Positions 1 to 8,281 of a DNA stretch of 64,000 nucleotides are shown here, piece by piece. This stretch comes from CAVPCZ01 sp963779225. GTDB taxonomy: Bacteria > Bacteroidota > Ignavibacteria > UBA10030 > UBA6906. Every line of letters starts with the position of its first letter. Position 1 is the stretch's first letter. The position numbers and the translations under genes are program-made. Where the stretch lies: contig CAVZWW010000003.1 in the NCBI GenBank assembly GCA_963779225.1, positions 1,116,001 to 1,180,000 of the forward strand. Reading direction: 5' to 3'. The notes below the pieces were generated by a model. It saw only the letters and a list, made by a program, of their open reading frames with translations, ran no database searches and had not been told where the DNA came from.

Positions 1-540
1 ATCGGAAACGCAGCCGGGAATACCGCCCTTGGTGCCATCATCGGGGCCGCGGTCGGTGGAACCACGGGTGCGATCATTGGCAATAATATGGACAAGCGGG
101 CGGAAGAGATGAGGCAGGATCTCTCGAACGCAAAGGTCGAACGGGTCGGTGAAGGAATTAAGATAACGTTCGACTCCGGCATTTTGTTCGTGACGAATTC
201 TTCCGAGCTTCAGCCTGCGGCAAAGTCCAACATTGAGAGTCTTTCGAAGATCCTGAACAAATATCCGGACACCAACATTCTTATCGAGGGCGATACCGAC
301 AACGAGGGGACCGAGGAGTACAACCAGCAATTGTCGGAACGCCGTGCGCAATCTGTGGCCGACTATCAGAAGGGTCAGGGTGTTGCCGGTTCAAGGATTT
401 CCACTGTCGGACTCGGCGAGTTGAACCCGGTCTCTTCGAACGAAACGGCAGCAGGGCGTCAGCAAAACCGACGCGTTGAAGTTGCCATTTTTGCGAACGA
501 GAAAATGAAGGATGCGGCGGAAAACGGCACACTCAATTAG
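1..540 (+). CDS. OmpA-family peptidoglycan-associated protein, 5' end outside window
   Basis: The frame is open from base 1, so the gene begins upstream. The first visible residues form a glycine-zipper stretch (GAIIGAAVGGTTGAIIG), a small membrane-inserting motif. After it comes a complete OmpA C-terminal domain: FDSGILFVTNSSELQ, then IEGDTDNEGTEEYNQ, LSERRAQSVADY and NRRVEVAIF. This fold binds meso-DAP peptidoglycan and tethers the outer membrane to the wall. One oddity is IEGDTD where the family usually has GHTD. The final residues (MKDAAENGTLN) resemble many lipoproteins of the YiaD type, which combine a lipid anchor, glycine zipper and OmpA domain; the anchor would lie upstream. Domain assignment is firm; the exact subfamily is inferred. 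Confidence 0.9.
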   Translation: MGNAAGNTALGAIIGAAVGGTTGAIIGNNMDKRAEEMRQDLSNAKVERVGEGIKITFDSGILFVTNSSELQPAAKSNIESLSKILNKYPDTNILIEGDTDNEGTEEYNQQLSERRAQSVADYQKGQGVAGSRISTVGLGELNPVSSNETAAGRQQNRRVEVAIFANEKMKDAAENGTLN

Positions 541-582
541 TGATCGTTCTGGCAGTTGCGATCTCTATGAAAGGAGCAAGGC

Positions 583-1422
583 ATGATACGATATGTGTGT
601 AACGGTCTTTTGTTGGCCTTCGTGGGGGGAATCGGTCTTTTCGGGTTGTCGGGATGCGACAGTGAGGGTGACATTCTCACGCCCACGGAACTGGCGCCGC
701 CGACTGACTTCCGGGCAGCCTCTGGAGACGGAAGGGTGTTTCTTGCCTGGACCGCCTCACCCGATGTTGGGTCAAGCGATTTTGCCGGCTACCGGATCGT
801 GACGACAACCCCTTCGAACACCGTGATTGACAGCACGAATACGACGTCAACGGCAACTTCAGACACCGTGTCCGGCCTTGTCAACGGTGGAATCTATACG
901 TTTTCCATACAATCCGTAAAAAGCAACGGTTCCCTGAGTGAGAAAGTGACTCTTCAATGGGGACCGACCGTACGCTACGGGTTCCAGAGTCTGTATGAAT
1001 ATGAATCGAGCGAGCCCTCCGGGCTCCAGTTCGCGCCCGGGCAGCGGTTCAGCTTTATACTCGCGAATCAACCCTTCATCGATCTTTGGATAGATGGACG
1101 TTCCGGTGCCACGCCTCTGCTGAAAAGTCCGGACGACTTTGTTCCCAGCACCGGATGGCGGCGCACCCTGTTTGTGGAAACAACCGCTTCAAGCTTTGAT
1201 GAAGTCGTTGTTGTGCCGGGTGTCTCAGCGTTTCGTTCAACACCCGGACTGACGATTGTGTCAGGGAAAGTCTATTTTGCCATTACGGCAAACGGCAACT
1301 ATGTAAAGTTCAGAGTGGAGTCTCCTGGAGTCCGGGTGGATCCGGCGAACAACAAACGTTATGTCAATATTACTGTTGCCTACAATTCCGGAACCGGCCA
1401 TTGGGCGAAAATATCACCGTAA
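583..1422 (+). CDS. Lipoprotein with a fibronectin type III-like domain
   Basis: The ATG at 583 follows AAAGGAGCAAGGC. A signal peptide ends in the lipobox LSGC (Cys25), so the product should be a lipoprotein. Residues about 35-120 look like an FN3 domain: PPTDFRAASGDGRVFLAWTAS near the start, YRIVTTTPSN, and the SGLVNGGIYTFSIQSV end strand. The last ~150 residues are beta-rich (YVNITVAYNSGTGHWAKISP at the end) and I do not recognise them. FN3 domains usually mediate binding at the surface, not catalysis. It sits 42 bp after the OmpA-like gene and may be co-transcribed with it. Function unknown. Confidence 0.75.
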   Translation: MIRYVCNGLLLAFVGGIGLFGLSGCDSEGDILTPTELAPPTDFRAASGDGRVFLAWTASPDVGSSDFAGYRIVTTTPSNTVIDSTNTTSTATSDTVSGLVNGGIYTFSIQSVKSNGSLSEKVTLQWGPTVRYGFQSLYEYESSEPSGLQFAPGQRFSFILANQPFIDLWIDGRSGATPLLKSPDDFVPSTGWRRTLFVETTASSFDEVVVVPGVSAFRSTPGLTIVSGKVYFAITANGNYVKFRVESPGVRVDPANNKRYVNITVAYNSGTGHWAKISP

Positions 1423-1561
1423 CGGGCGAGAGCGATACCACGGGCGTCGGCGGAAGATGCAGGTTTACACGTGATGCGGGTTTTCACAGTAGATTGGTAG
1501 CAGTGGTGTTCAAGACGTGGAATCTCCCGGCAAATGTCGAATTCATTCAGAGGAAGCGAAT

Positions 1562-2386
1562 ATGATCAAGGATGGTCGTAAGCGTGTGACCCTGGTTACC
1601 GGAATGCTCATGGCCGGCTCCTTGCTGTTCAGTGCGTGCAGCACCGTTCCGGTCACGGGAAGGCAGCAACTGAGTCTTGTCTCCAGTGCGGATATGCTCT
1701 CGATGAGCACCCAGCAGTACGACGAGTTCTTGAAAGCAAACACAGTTGTTCCCGCCGGAGACAGTCGAACAGCGATGGTGAAACATGTCGGAGGAAATAT
1801 CAAGTCTTCGGTTGAGCAATACTTCCGTCAGAATAATCTGTCGTTAAGTGGATACAGCTGGGAGTTCAACCTCGTCGATAACAAAGAGGCAAATGCGTGG
1901 TGCATGCCGGGCGGAAAAGTTGTGGTGTACACAGGTATCCTGCCGCTTACAGCCAACGAAATCGGCCTTGCGGTGGTGATGGGGCATGAGATTGCCCATG
2001 CAGTTGCCAACCACGGTGAAGAACGGATGAGTCAGGGACTACTCGCCCAGCTCGGCGGGGCAGCGCTGTCCCAGGCACTCTCGGAGAAACCTCAAGAAAC
2101 ACAACAACTCTGGATGACCGTGTTCGGTGTGGGAATGCAGTACGGAGCGCTTCTTCCCTACAGCCGTTTGCAGGAAAGCGAAGGGGATCATCTTGGATTG
2201 ATTTTCATGGCCATGGCGGGATACGACCCCAACGAAGCCTTGACCTTCTGGCAACGCATGGCACAACAGAACAAGGGTCAGGCGCCTCCGGAGTTTATGA
2301 GTACACACCCCTCGGACGAAACACGCATTGCGAAAATACGTGAAGAGCTTCCGGAGGCATTGCAGTACTACAAGAAATCGAAGTAG
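1562..2386 (+). CDS. M48-family metallopeptidase lipoprotein (BepA/LoiP-like)
   Basis: I chose the ATG at 1562 because GAGGAAG lies just upstream and the product then begins with a signal peptide ending at Cys26 (LLFSAC), i.e. a lipoprotein of about 274 aa. The zinc motif HEIAH is at residues 142-146 and the third ligand is probably the Glu in QESEGDHLG, as in M48C peptidases. The VTGRQQLSLVS opening after the signal is typical of this family in many phyla. E. coli relatives LoiP and BepA degrade or assist misfolded outer-membrane proteins, so a periplasmic quality-control role is likely. An in-frame start at 1517 would lengthen the N-terminus without a good ribosome site. Confidence 0.9.
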   Translation: MIKDGRKRVTLVTGMLMAGSLLFSACSTVPVTGRQQLSLVSSADMLSMSTQQYDEFLKANTVVPAGDSRTAMVKHVGGNIKSSVEQYFRQNNLSLSGYSWEFNLVDNKEANAWCMPGGKVVVYTGILPLTANEIGLAVVMGHEIAHAVANHGEERMSQGLLAQLGGAALSQALSEKPQETQQLWMTVFGVGMQYGALLPYSRLQESEGDHLGLIFMAMAGYDPNEALTFWQRMAQQNKGQAPPEFMSTHPSDETRIAKIREELPEALQYYKKSK

Positions 2387-2413
2387 AGGAAAAATCTCAC
2401 GAAAGGCACCACA

Positions 2414-2848
2414 ATGACAGCACGAAAAGTAATGGGATCTCTCATCCTGATGTTTGTTCTGGCGATTCCGGCCCATGCGGATGGAAAAGGGGAACTTCAG
2501 CGGTATTTCAGCAATGCAGCAACCAAAGTCAAAGCCACAAACGATCCATCGGAAAAACGGGCAATTCTCAGCGAATCATTTCAATCCATGTCCAAAGCGT
2601 TGGACATGGTGAAAACTTCGCCGTGGATTTCAAGAGAGGAAGGAATGGGGATTGACCGCTACAAGGCGATACTCAAAGAGAAACGGGACGAACTCTCGGG
2701 AGTCAACGGCTTTGCGCGCGTGTCGGACGCGCAACTCAACATGTTCTCTGACTACGTCGTACAGGATATGGAGCAGGCGGACCAGATGGTGACCATCAGC
2801 ATTGTTACCCTGCTCTTGATCATCATCCTTATTGTGCTCCTGGTATAA
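2414..2848 (+). CDS. Small secreted/membrane-anchored protein of unknown function
   Basis: 144 residues. A signal peptide (MGSLILMFVLAIPAHA) is followed by an amphipathic, charged middle region (YFSNAATKVKATNDPSEKRAILSESF) and a strongly hydrophobic C-terminal segment (VTISIVTLLLIIILIVLLV) that should anchor it in a membrane with the body outside the cytoplasm. It follows the M48 gene by 27 bp with GAAAGG before the ATG, so the two are probably co-transcribed. I do not recognise the family; a partner or substrate adaptor of the protease would fit the context but is a guess. Confidence 0.6.
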   Translation: MTARKVMGSLILMFVLAIPAHADGKGELQRYFSNAATKVKATNDPSEKRAILSESFQSMSKALDMVKTSPWISREEGMGIDRYKAILKEKRDELSGVNGFARVSDAQLNMFSDYVVQDMEQADQMVTISIVTLLLIIILIVLLV

Positions 2849-2929
2849 CAGTCACAGGACGAACCACCAGTGCGTACGCTCTCCATGCGTGATCAACACG
2901 GGCGATCGATCACGGACGCGAGGGGCGCA

Positions 2930-4039
2930 ATGCGAGTGATGTGGGTGAGTTGCGCATCGCTTGCGGTTGTGCTCGCTTCGTGCAGCGCCGACCTTGCCGT
3001 TCAGCATGAAGCTCAACAAGAAGCTGAAGCGCCGGCGACGTTGTACTCCATCGTGTGCGTCATCCACGGTGACGGTGATTATCTTTACCACGATACCACC
3101 GGCACTGAATACCAGGCGGACCAGGAGGCCCTTGCTGCAGCGATACGAGTCGCGCAGCACAATCCCCAGGCCGAAGTGTTCATCTTCCACCAACGAGCAA
3201 CGAGACGATTCCTGTTCATGTTTCCACTTCGCGACGGGGAGTTCTTCTACTATCGGAACGGACGCCTCATCGCCAATGAATCGTACTGGCGCGATCAGGA
3301 AGGCTCCGCCTTCGAGCCTGAAGGAGAGCTGTATCGCCGGTTCCGGCGGGACAACCGGAGCGGAATGGTGAACATATTTCTGTACTGTGGTCACGAAATC
3401 CCCGAATCCGGCGGCACGGGGTACGATGCATCGTATCCGGATCGGACGGTCACCGTGCATGACCTTGCAGGCGGGCTTCACGGGCTCACGGCTGAGGCCG
3501 CCCGGTTTGATCTCATGCTCCTCTCCACCTGTTTCGGGGGTACACCGTACACCATCGGTGCGTTTGGATCGGCGGCGCGATACATCGTCGCTTCTCCCGA
3601 CAATCTTCACTTATCATACTTCGATCTCCATGCGCTGGAACGGCTGGAACTTACCCTGCGGGAGGGGGATGCCTATACCTTTGCAAGACGATTCGCCCGT
3701 CAATCCTTCGACCGGTTGACGAGGGATATTCAAACGGCGGTCAGCGTTGCGGTCTATGACGTGGACCGCGTGCAGGAATTTGTGCGCTCGGTGAACAGTG
3801 AGTATGACCGTACGATGAGCGCGTGGAAAGGGAAAACGTATACTTCCAGCGCCGCAAAGGAGCACTGCGACTGTGCCGACCTGCCTGCGTACGTGCTGCC
3901 GACAATGAACCAGGGCGTGGAGATATTCTACCGACCGGCACGTTTTGGGCGATCGAAGGACAAGCAGAGTCATTCGGGATGGGAATGCTTGACGGGGAGA
4001 GGGCCACAGGAGAACCGGAGGACCGGGGACGAGCCATAG
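2930..4039 (+). CDS. Clostripain-like (C11/caspase-clan) cysteine peptidase, predicted lipoprotein
   Basis: The frame has an earlier GTG at 2870, but ATG 2930 has AGGGG upstream and gives a signal peptide ending in the lipobox LASC (Cys18). The body shows the clan CD layout: IVCVIHGDGDYLYH at the first strand, a catalytic His in LYCGHE (about residue 155) and a catalytic Cys in LLSTCFGGTPY (about residue 201). The C-terminus has EIFYRPARFGRSKDKQSH and SGWEC. C11 peptidases cleave after Arg or Lys and are normally extracytoplasmic; a lipid anchor would hold this one at the envelope, beside the M48 lipoprotein. Family placement rests on the His/Cys motifs and the HGDG strand; substrate unknown. 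Confidence 0.7.
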   Translation: MRVMWVSCASLAVVLASCSADLAVQHEAQQEAEAPATLYSIVCVIHGDGDYLYHDTTGTEYQADQEALAAAIRVAQHNPQAEVFIFHQRATRRFLFMFPLRDGEFFYYRNGRLIANESYWRDQEGSAFEPEGELYRRFRRDNRSGMVNIFLYCGHEIPESGGTGYDASYPDRTVTVHDLAGGLHGLTAEAARFDLMLLSTCFGGTPYTIGAFGSAARYIVASPDNLHLSYFDLHALERLELTLREGDAYTFARRFARQSFDRLTRDIQTAVSVAVYDVDRVQEFVRSVNSEYDRTMSAWKGKTYTSSAAKEHCDCADLPAYVLPTMNQGVEIFYRPARFGRSKDKQSHSGWECLTGRGPQENRRTGDEP

Positions 4040-4430
4040 AAGCCATGAACAGAAGGCATGTGAAGAGCCGGCACTTTTCCAGAGGGGAATTCAATACGAA
4101 GGACTAAATCTCTTTTCATCCCAATGGGCGATGGTCTTTCCTTCCATCCCCCTATAGATTGGTTCATGTTCAATCCAAGCAAAGGCATCCTCGCTGGTCG
4201 TGGATGCATGAATACCTACTCATAGACGGTTAGAAGTACAGCGATCTCATACACTTACCGCGAGACCATCACGAATAGCTGACCTGACCGCGCCCGAGCC
4301 GGAGCTTCCAGAGACTCCGAAAAGGCGTGACGCCATTTCGGAGAGGTCGCCGAAATACATACTTTCCATGGTAGGTCACGAAGGGTTGATAGAGAAATAT
4401 CACCAGAAAATAGCAAACCGTGAGATCACG
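4040..4430. other. Intergenic stretch with one strong inverted repeat
   Basis: About 390 bases between the clostripain-like gene and the sigma-factor fragment. No open frame in it looks like a protein. Apart from the inverted repeat at 4315-4343 (separate entry) I see nothing. Confidence 0.5.
4315..4343. promoter_or_regulatory. 13-bp inverted repeat (hairpin or dyad)
   Basis: CTCCGAAAAGGCG, a TGA spacer, then CGCCATTTCGGAG. Twelve of 13 positions pair; the single mismatch is A opposite A. No T-run follows on either strand, so it is not a classic intrinsic terminator. It lies about 90 bp upstream of the sigma-factor fragment and could be a dyad operator or an RNA hairpin. Confidence 0.45.
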
Positions 4431-4682
4431 ATGACGACCTGTAAGAGCGAAAAAGACAAGGCATTTGAACAGCAGGCACTTGCGCACACGGACGTACTGT
4501 ACCGTTATAGTATGCGCCTGACCGGGAACGGCGTGGATGCCAAGTATCTCGTTCAGGAAACGTACCTGAAAGCCTACCGCTTCTGGAATACGTACGATCA
4601 GGGAACAAACATCCGCACATGGCTCTTCCGGATCCTGAAGAACTCCTTCATTGATGTATACCGAAATGAGTCAAGGGATTAA
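4431..4682 (+). pseudogene. Truncated ECF sigma factor (region 2 only)
   Basis: The product reads like the start of an ECF sigma-70 factor: LAHTDVLYRYSMRLTGNGVD, then LVQETYLKAYRFWNTY and GTNIRTWLFRILKNSFIDVYR, which together are region 2.1-2.4 (core binding and -10 recognition). A TAA stop follows YRNESRD directly, where a linker and region 4 (-35 recognition) should come. I found no region 4 in the other frames downstream. At 83 aa it is less than half the usual ~190. An alternative start at 4368 adds 21 residues with no family resemblance. It is therefore most likely a remnant, unless the short form acts as a core-binding decoy. Confidence 0.65.
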
Positions 4683-4891
4683 CTCTTCTTTCATCCTTTC
4701 AGCCGATTCATCCTGCAGTTCTCTTCGGTATACTTTGTCAGGCTTCAGACGAACGGGCCTCCCCCTGAGGAACCGAATAACGACGAGGCATTTGATTGCT
4801 GTTGTTGCCGTCTTGTTCAGGATCCCCAGCGGCAGAAGTGCACACTGATTGATTTCGTCAGCACACAGTCTTCCCCGGAGAAAATAGACCC

Positions 4892-5287
4892 TTGAACGCC
4901 ATACATTTCCTCATCAGTTTCGCTTGCGCAGCCCTCATTACCGGTTGCGCGGCAAACATTTCCCTCCCGGCAGAGCTTGACGACGCCCGTCAGGCGTATG
5001 CGCGTGCCAGTGTATGCCCGGCGGCAAAACTCGTCCCGGAGAACATGTACAAGGCGCGCGAGGCCCTCGTCCGGGCGGAACAATCCTTCCGGGATAGTCC
5101 CCAGTCGGCAAAGACGCGGGTTCTCGCAAATATTGCCTATCGCGAAGCCAAACTTGCGGGGGAGTCCGCCCCGATTTCCCCCGATAGTACTGTTGATCGC
5201 ACAAGGGGAACAAGAATTCCTGTTGGCGGAAACTGAGATCCAAAAACAAGAGTGACAAAGGAGTTGGCCGCGCTCGCAAAGGAGGAA
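4892..5287 (+). pseudogene. Decayed DUF4398-type lipoprotein gene
   Basis: The TTG at 4892 (GGAG 11 bases upstream) opens a lipoprotein signal (LITGC) and a helical DUF4398-like region: ELDDARQAYARASVCPAAKLVPENMYKAREALVRAEQSF and IAYREAKLAGES. This frame runs to a stop at 5236. The helical signature then continues in another frame (GEQEFLLAETEIQKQE, about 5190-5255) and again in the first frame as VTKELAALAKEEG up to 5290. At least two frameshifts and loss of the OmpA domain that normally follows would explain this. The remnant runs straight into grpE. Shorter reading: a genuine 114-aa lipoprotein ending at 5236. Confidence 0.55.
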
Positions 5288-5290
5288 GGT

Positions 5291-5791
5291 ATGACATCAA
5301 CACGCGTGCAAAGGGAACCATATAGCCTGCTGCCCCAGGCCGATCTGGCGGCTGAAATCGAAGGATTGCGGGAAGACCTGCGCACTGAACGTGACCGACA
5401 CCTCCGCACACTGGCGGACTTCAAGAATTACCGCCGTCGCATCGAGCGCGACGGCAACAAGATCGCCGAGGAAGGAAACCGCGAGGTCTTCCGTTCCCTT
5501 CTGACCATCGTCGATGACCTGGACAACGCGTTACAATGGACAAGCCACGGCGAGCAGGCGCTCGCAACAGGGGTGACGATCATCCACAAGAAGATCGTTG
5601 CCCTGCTGGAGGTGCACGGGGTTCGCTCCTTCGATTCTCTGGGCATGCCCTTCACGCCTGACCTGCACCAGGCCGTGGCCGTGACAGAACGCGCCAGTGT
5701 GGAACCAGGAACGGTTGTTGAGGTCCTCCGGCAAGGCTATCTCTGGAAAGACGAATTGCTGCGCCCGGCGCAGGTGCAAGTTGCAGAATAG
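5291..5791 (+). CDS. grpE: Nucleotide exchange factor GrpE
   Basis: ATG 5291 is preceded by GGAGG with a 5-base spacer, which decides the start over an upstream in-frame GTG at 5252. The 166-aa product has the GrpE layout: a long helix (AAEIEGLREDLRTERDRHLRTLADFKNYRRRIERD), the four-helix bundle segment with LLTIVDDLDNAL, and the beta domain with GMPFTPDLHQAVAV and GTVVEVLRQGYLWKDELLRPAQVQVAE. GrpE drives ADP release from DnaK. No dnaK is present in the window; the partner lies elsewhere. The ribosome-binding site lies inside KEEG codons of the decayed upstream gene. No CIRCE element was seen. Confidence 0.93.
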   Translation: MTSTRVQREPYSLLPQADLAAEIEGLREDLRTERDRHLRTLADFKNYRRRIERDGNKIAEEGNREVFRSLLTIVDDLDNALQWTSHGEQALATGVTIIHKKIVALLEVHGVRSFDSLGMPFTPDLHQAVAVTERASVEPGTVVEVLRQGYLWKDELLRPAQVQVAE

Positions 5792-5824
5792 CATGCGTCA
5801 CACTAAAGAGAAGACCCGCAAAAA

Positions 5825-6787
5825 GTGAAATACAAAGACTACTACCATGTCCTGGGCGTTGGAACAGCGGCAACGCCGGATGAAATCAAGAAAGCGTATC
5901 GAAAGCTCGCCTTCAAGCATCATCCCGACAAGACCAGAGGAGATAAAGCCGAAGAGGAGACGTTTAAGGAAATCAACGAGGCTCATGAAGTCCTGAGCGA
6001 CCCGGAGAAGCGCAAAAAGTACGATCAATTTGGTGCCGAGTGGAAGCATTACGAAGAAGCCGGAGCACAGCCCGGCGGATTTGATTGGTCGAAATATGCG
6101 GCCGATCAAGGCGGACAAGGACACCGCGTGAGCCGCGAAGAATTCGAGGCGTCTTTCGCCGACGGTGGGGTTGGTGATCTATTTGAACTTCTGTTCGGAC
6201 AGCATAGCCGCCAGGGGCGGGGAAGGAGAAGCGTCGCGGTCAAAGGAGAAGACCTCGACGCGGAGACAACGCTCTCACTTGAAGAAGCGTATAACGGCTC
6301 CGCCCGGATTATCCATCTTAACGGGCAAACCATCAGGGTAACGATCAAACCGGGCATTGCGGACATGCAGGTGTTGAGGGTCCCGGGCAAAGGGCGTTCC
6401 GGAAGGAACGCAGGTGCAAGCGGCGACCTCTATCTCACCATCAAGATTGCACCCCATCCGGTATTTCACCGGAGAGGAAACGATCTCCACCGTGACGTGT
6501 CCGTTGAATTGTACACTGCTGTACTGGGGGGAAAGGCACACGTAAAAACACTTAACGGCACGGTCAAGGTGGATATCCCAAAGGAGACGTTGAACGGCAC
6601 AGAGCTCAGGCTCGTGGGACTGGGGATGCCGGTCTACGACGAGAAGAATGCGTTCGGGAATCTGTTTGTGAAGATTGATATACGGATACCGGACCATCTC
6701 AGAGAAGAGGAAATAGAGTTATTCAGACAATTGGCCGCATTCAGGGGGAAAGCGGAGTTCCATTCAACTACGGAGAAGGTCATATGA
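5825..6787 (+). CDS. cbpA: CbpA-type DnaJ co-chaperone
   Basis: A GTG start gives a 320-aa protein. Residues 4-70 form a J-domain with the HPD motif at 33-35, which stimulates DnaK ATPase. A Gly/Phe/Gln-rich linker follows (QPGGFDWSKYAADQGG), then two C-terminal substrate-binding domains (LSLEEAYNGSARII; IKIAPHPVFHRRGNDLHRDV; LNGTELRLVGLGMP). The CxxCxGxG zinc fingers of classical DnaJ are absent, so this is the CbpA (type II) class. It follows grpE by 33 bp and overlaps the next gene by 4 bp, making a compact chaperone operon without dnaK. The gene symbol is by class resemblance. Confidence 0.9.
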   Translation: MKYKDYYHVLGVGTAATPDEIKKAYRKLAFKHHPDKTRGDKAEEETFKEINEAHEVLSDPEKRKKYDQFGAEWKHYEEAGAQPGGFDWSKYAADQGGQGHRVSREEFEASFADGGVGDLFELLFGQHSRQGRGRRSVAVKGEDLDAETTLSLEEAYNGSARIIHLNGQTIRVTIKPGIADMQVLRVPGKGRSGRNAGASGDLYLTIKIAPHPVFHRRGNDLHRDVSVELYTAVLGGKAHVKTLNGTVKVDIPKETLNGTELRLVGLGMPVYDEKNAFGNLFVKIDIRIPDHLREEEIELFRQLAAFRGKAEFHSTTEKVI

Positions 6788-7038
6788 GTACAGAACACCT
6801 GCTTCTTTTTCTCGTGATCGGAATTCTCGCCGGATTCCTTGCAGGGAAAATCATGAAAGGCTCCGGGTTCGGTCTGATCGGTGATTTGATCATCGGGGTG
6901 ATAGGTTCGTTTATCGGAGTCTGGGTTTTCGGTCTGCTGGGCATTTCAAGCGGGGGTATCATCGGTTTGCTGATTGCAGCGGTTGTTGGCGCACTCATTC
7001 TGTTGTATGTCATCCGGCTCGCCAAGTCCCGCCGGTAG
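6784..7038 (+). CDS. GlsB/YeaQ/YmgE-family small membrane protein
   Basis: 84 residues with three hydrophobic segments and glycine-rich turns (LLFLVIGILAGFLAGKIMKG, GLIGDLIIGVIGSFIGVWVFG, IGLLIAAVVGALILLYVIRLA). This matches the transglycosylase-associated or GlsB/YeaQ family, often stress-induced and of unclear mechanism. Its ATG overlaps the TGA of the preceding dnaJ gene (ATGA), so translation is likely coupled, which ties it to the chaperone operon. Confidence 0.88.
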   Translation: MSTEHLLLFLVIGILAGFLAGKIMKGSGFGLIGDLIIGVIGSFIGVWVFGLLGISSGGIIGLLIAAVVGALILLYVIRLAKSRR

Positions 7039-7691
7039 TCGCTCCGGACCGGCGATTCAAGGGTATTCCGTTGCATGGAGATCTTACGTATCCGAGGTCC
7101 TTGCGCGCACATAGTGGGGTGGCCACAATGTGTTTTCCCTGAGGATCAAAGATGTACGCAGGTATCCTCATTGGCTACTTCGGCAAGCAGGTTGAAGCGC
7201 GAAAAGCCTTCAGACAATTGCAAAGTAAGGGGTATCCTGGGTGGAAATGGACGGATAGCGCATGCACGGAGGGATAATCCCTCCAGGTCAGGATCTGGTC
7301 AAGCACCGGATCGTTGTTTGCATGGGAAATCTCCACACAAAAGCTCCACGACCGCAATGTAACAAATTTCCGCAATTCTGTAACGCTCTGCCACCTGCCA
7401 AAGCGTATGTTATTGCAGCGCTTCACGGGATGAAGGGCTGCGGAGGGTACGGGAGGCCGGTTCCCCTCAGAGATTGTGAGCAGGTTTGCGTAAGGTGCGG
7501 GAACGAACCCGACCTGCCTCTGGTTATGATAGTAGGTACCGTATTGCACGAATGGATGTAGGTTCCTGTGTTGCATCATACATCGAGGTATCTCTAACTG
7601 CTACTCGGTAAGGCTGATTGTTGCGGGCCTGTGGGTGGATGTTCACATGCGGCGATGTCCTGGCGGACAGGGTTGCTTTATATTGAGCTCG
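7039..7691. other. Largely noncoding stretch holding one short possible gene fragment
   Basis: About 650 bases between the chaperone operon and the metal-efflux operon. Longer open frames on both strands have no recognisable protein character. The only candidate is the 41-codon frame at 7152 (separate entry). No terminator or promoter stands out. Confidence 0.4.
7152..7277 (+). pseudogene. Short frame, possible N-terminal gene remnant
   Basis: ATG 7152 has GAGGA at 7141-7145. The 41 residues (MYAGILIGYFGKQVEARKAF, then RQLQSKGYPGWKWTD) look like the ferredoxin-like start of a small stress-type protein in which a variable segment follows ARKAFRQLQSKGY, but the frame ends at 7277. It may be a truncated gene, a genuine micro-protein or chance. 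Confidence 0.3.
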
Positions 7692-8144
7692 ATGAATCTT
7701 ATCAACAGACATAGTCCCGGTTTCGGTCGCTTTTTTCTGGCGCTCTTCCTTCTGGCCAATTCCGGCTTCACGGTGGTTCTCTACCATTGTGCGATCACGG
7801 ATGAAATGTGCGGGACGTCGTGCTGCAAGGGGACGGATTGTTGCACTGCCTCATCGTGCGAAGTTAAGTCTGGGCAGCAAGCTCCGGTGGCGCCTGCATT
7901 TTCTTTGTACCATCCGTGCCAGACGGCTGCCGTCGCCGGGGGTTATCAAACCGGACCGACAGTCCTCGAAAAGCAATTCAACGGTGAACGGATCATCAAG
8001 AGTGATCTGCTGCCGGCTTCTGTGTTTCAAACGGTGATCGGCAATCCGGCCAATCCAGCCGCCTTCCGCACCGTTTCTGTTGCCTCGAATGTCTCTCCAT
8101 CATCGGTGGAGACCTATGTCCTCAACTCAACCTTCCTGATTTAG
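7692..8144 (+). CDS. Cysteine-rich predicted exported protein of the copper efflux operon
   Basis: Start ATG 7692 gives a 150-aa product with a hydrophobic N-terminus (FFLALFLLANSGFTVVLYHC) and seven Cys within residues 33-56 (pattern C33, C40, C44, C45, C50, C51, C56). The rest is low in charge and ends in VLNSTFLI. Position as first gene before tolC-cusB-cusA homologues, plus dense thiols, suggests binding of soft metals such as Cu(I) or Ag(I) in the periplasm. The overall look is close to small HYC-type proteins that accompany metal efflux genes in Bacteroidota, but I cannot assign a named family with confidence. Confidence 0.65.
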   Translation: MNLINRHSPGFGRFFLALFLLANSGFTVVLYHCAITDEMCGTSCCKGTDCCTASSCEVKSGQQAPVAPAFSLYHPCQTAAVAGGYQTGPTVLEKQFNGERIIKSDLLPASVFQTVIGNPANPAAFRTVSVASNVSPSSVETYVLNSTFLI

Positions 8145-8281
8145 TCTCCACTCCATTCACCTCGTGGCATGCGCGGATGTGTATCGTTTTCCGGCGCACG
8201 CTGTATCCATTGTATTTTCGCCTGATCACCCGCGCTGTGCGGGGATCCTCTCTACGTCTGTCAAAAGGGAGTGATGCTTCC

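Noticed and set aside
2852..3610. Minus-strand frame of 252 codons
   Set aside because: Antisense to the clostripain-like gene; no signal, domain or ribosome site.
5200..5300. CIRCE or other heat-shock operator before grpE
   Set aside because: No TTAGCACTC-N9-GAGTGCTAA-like repeat is present upstream of grpE.
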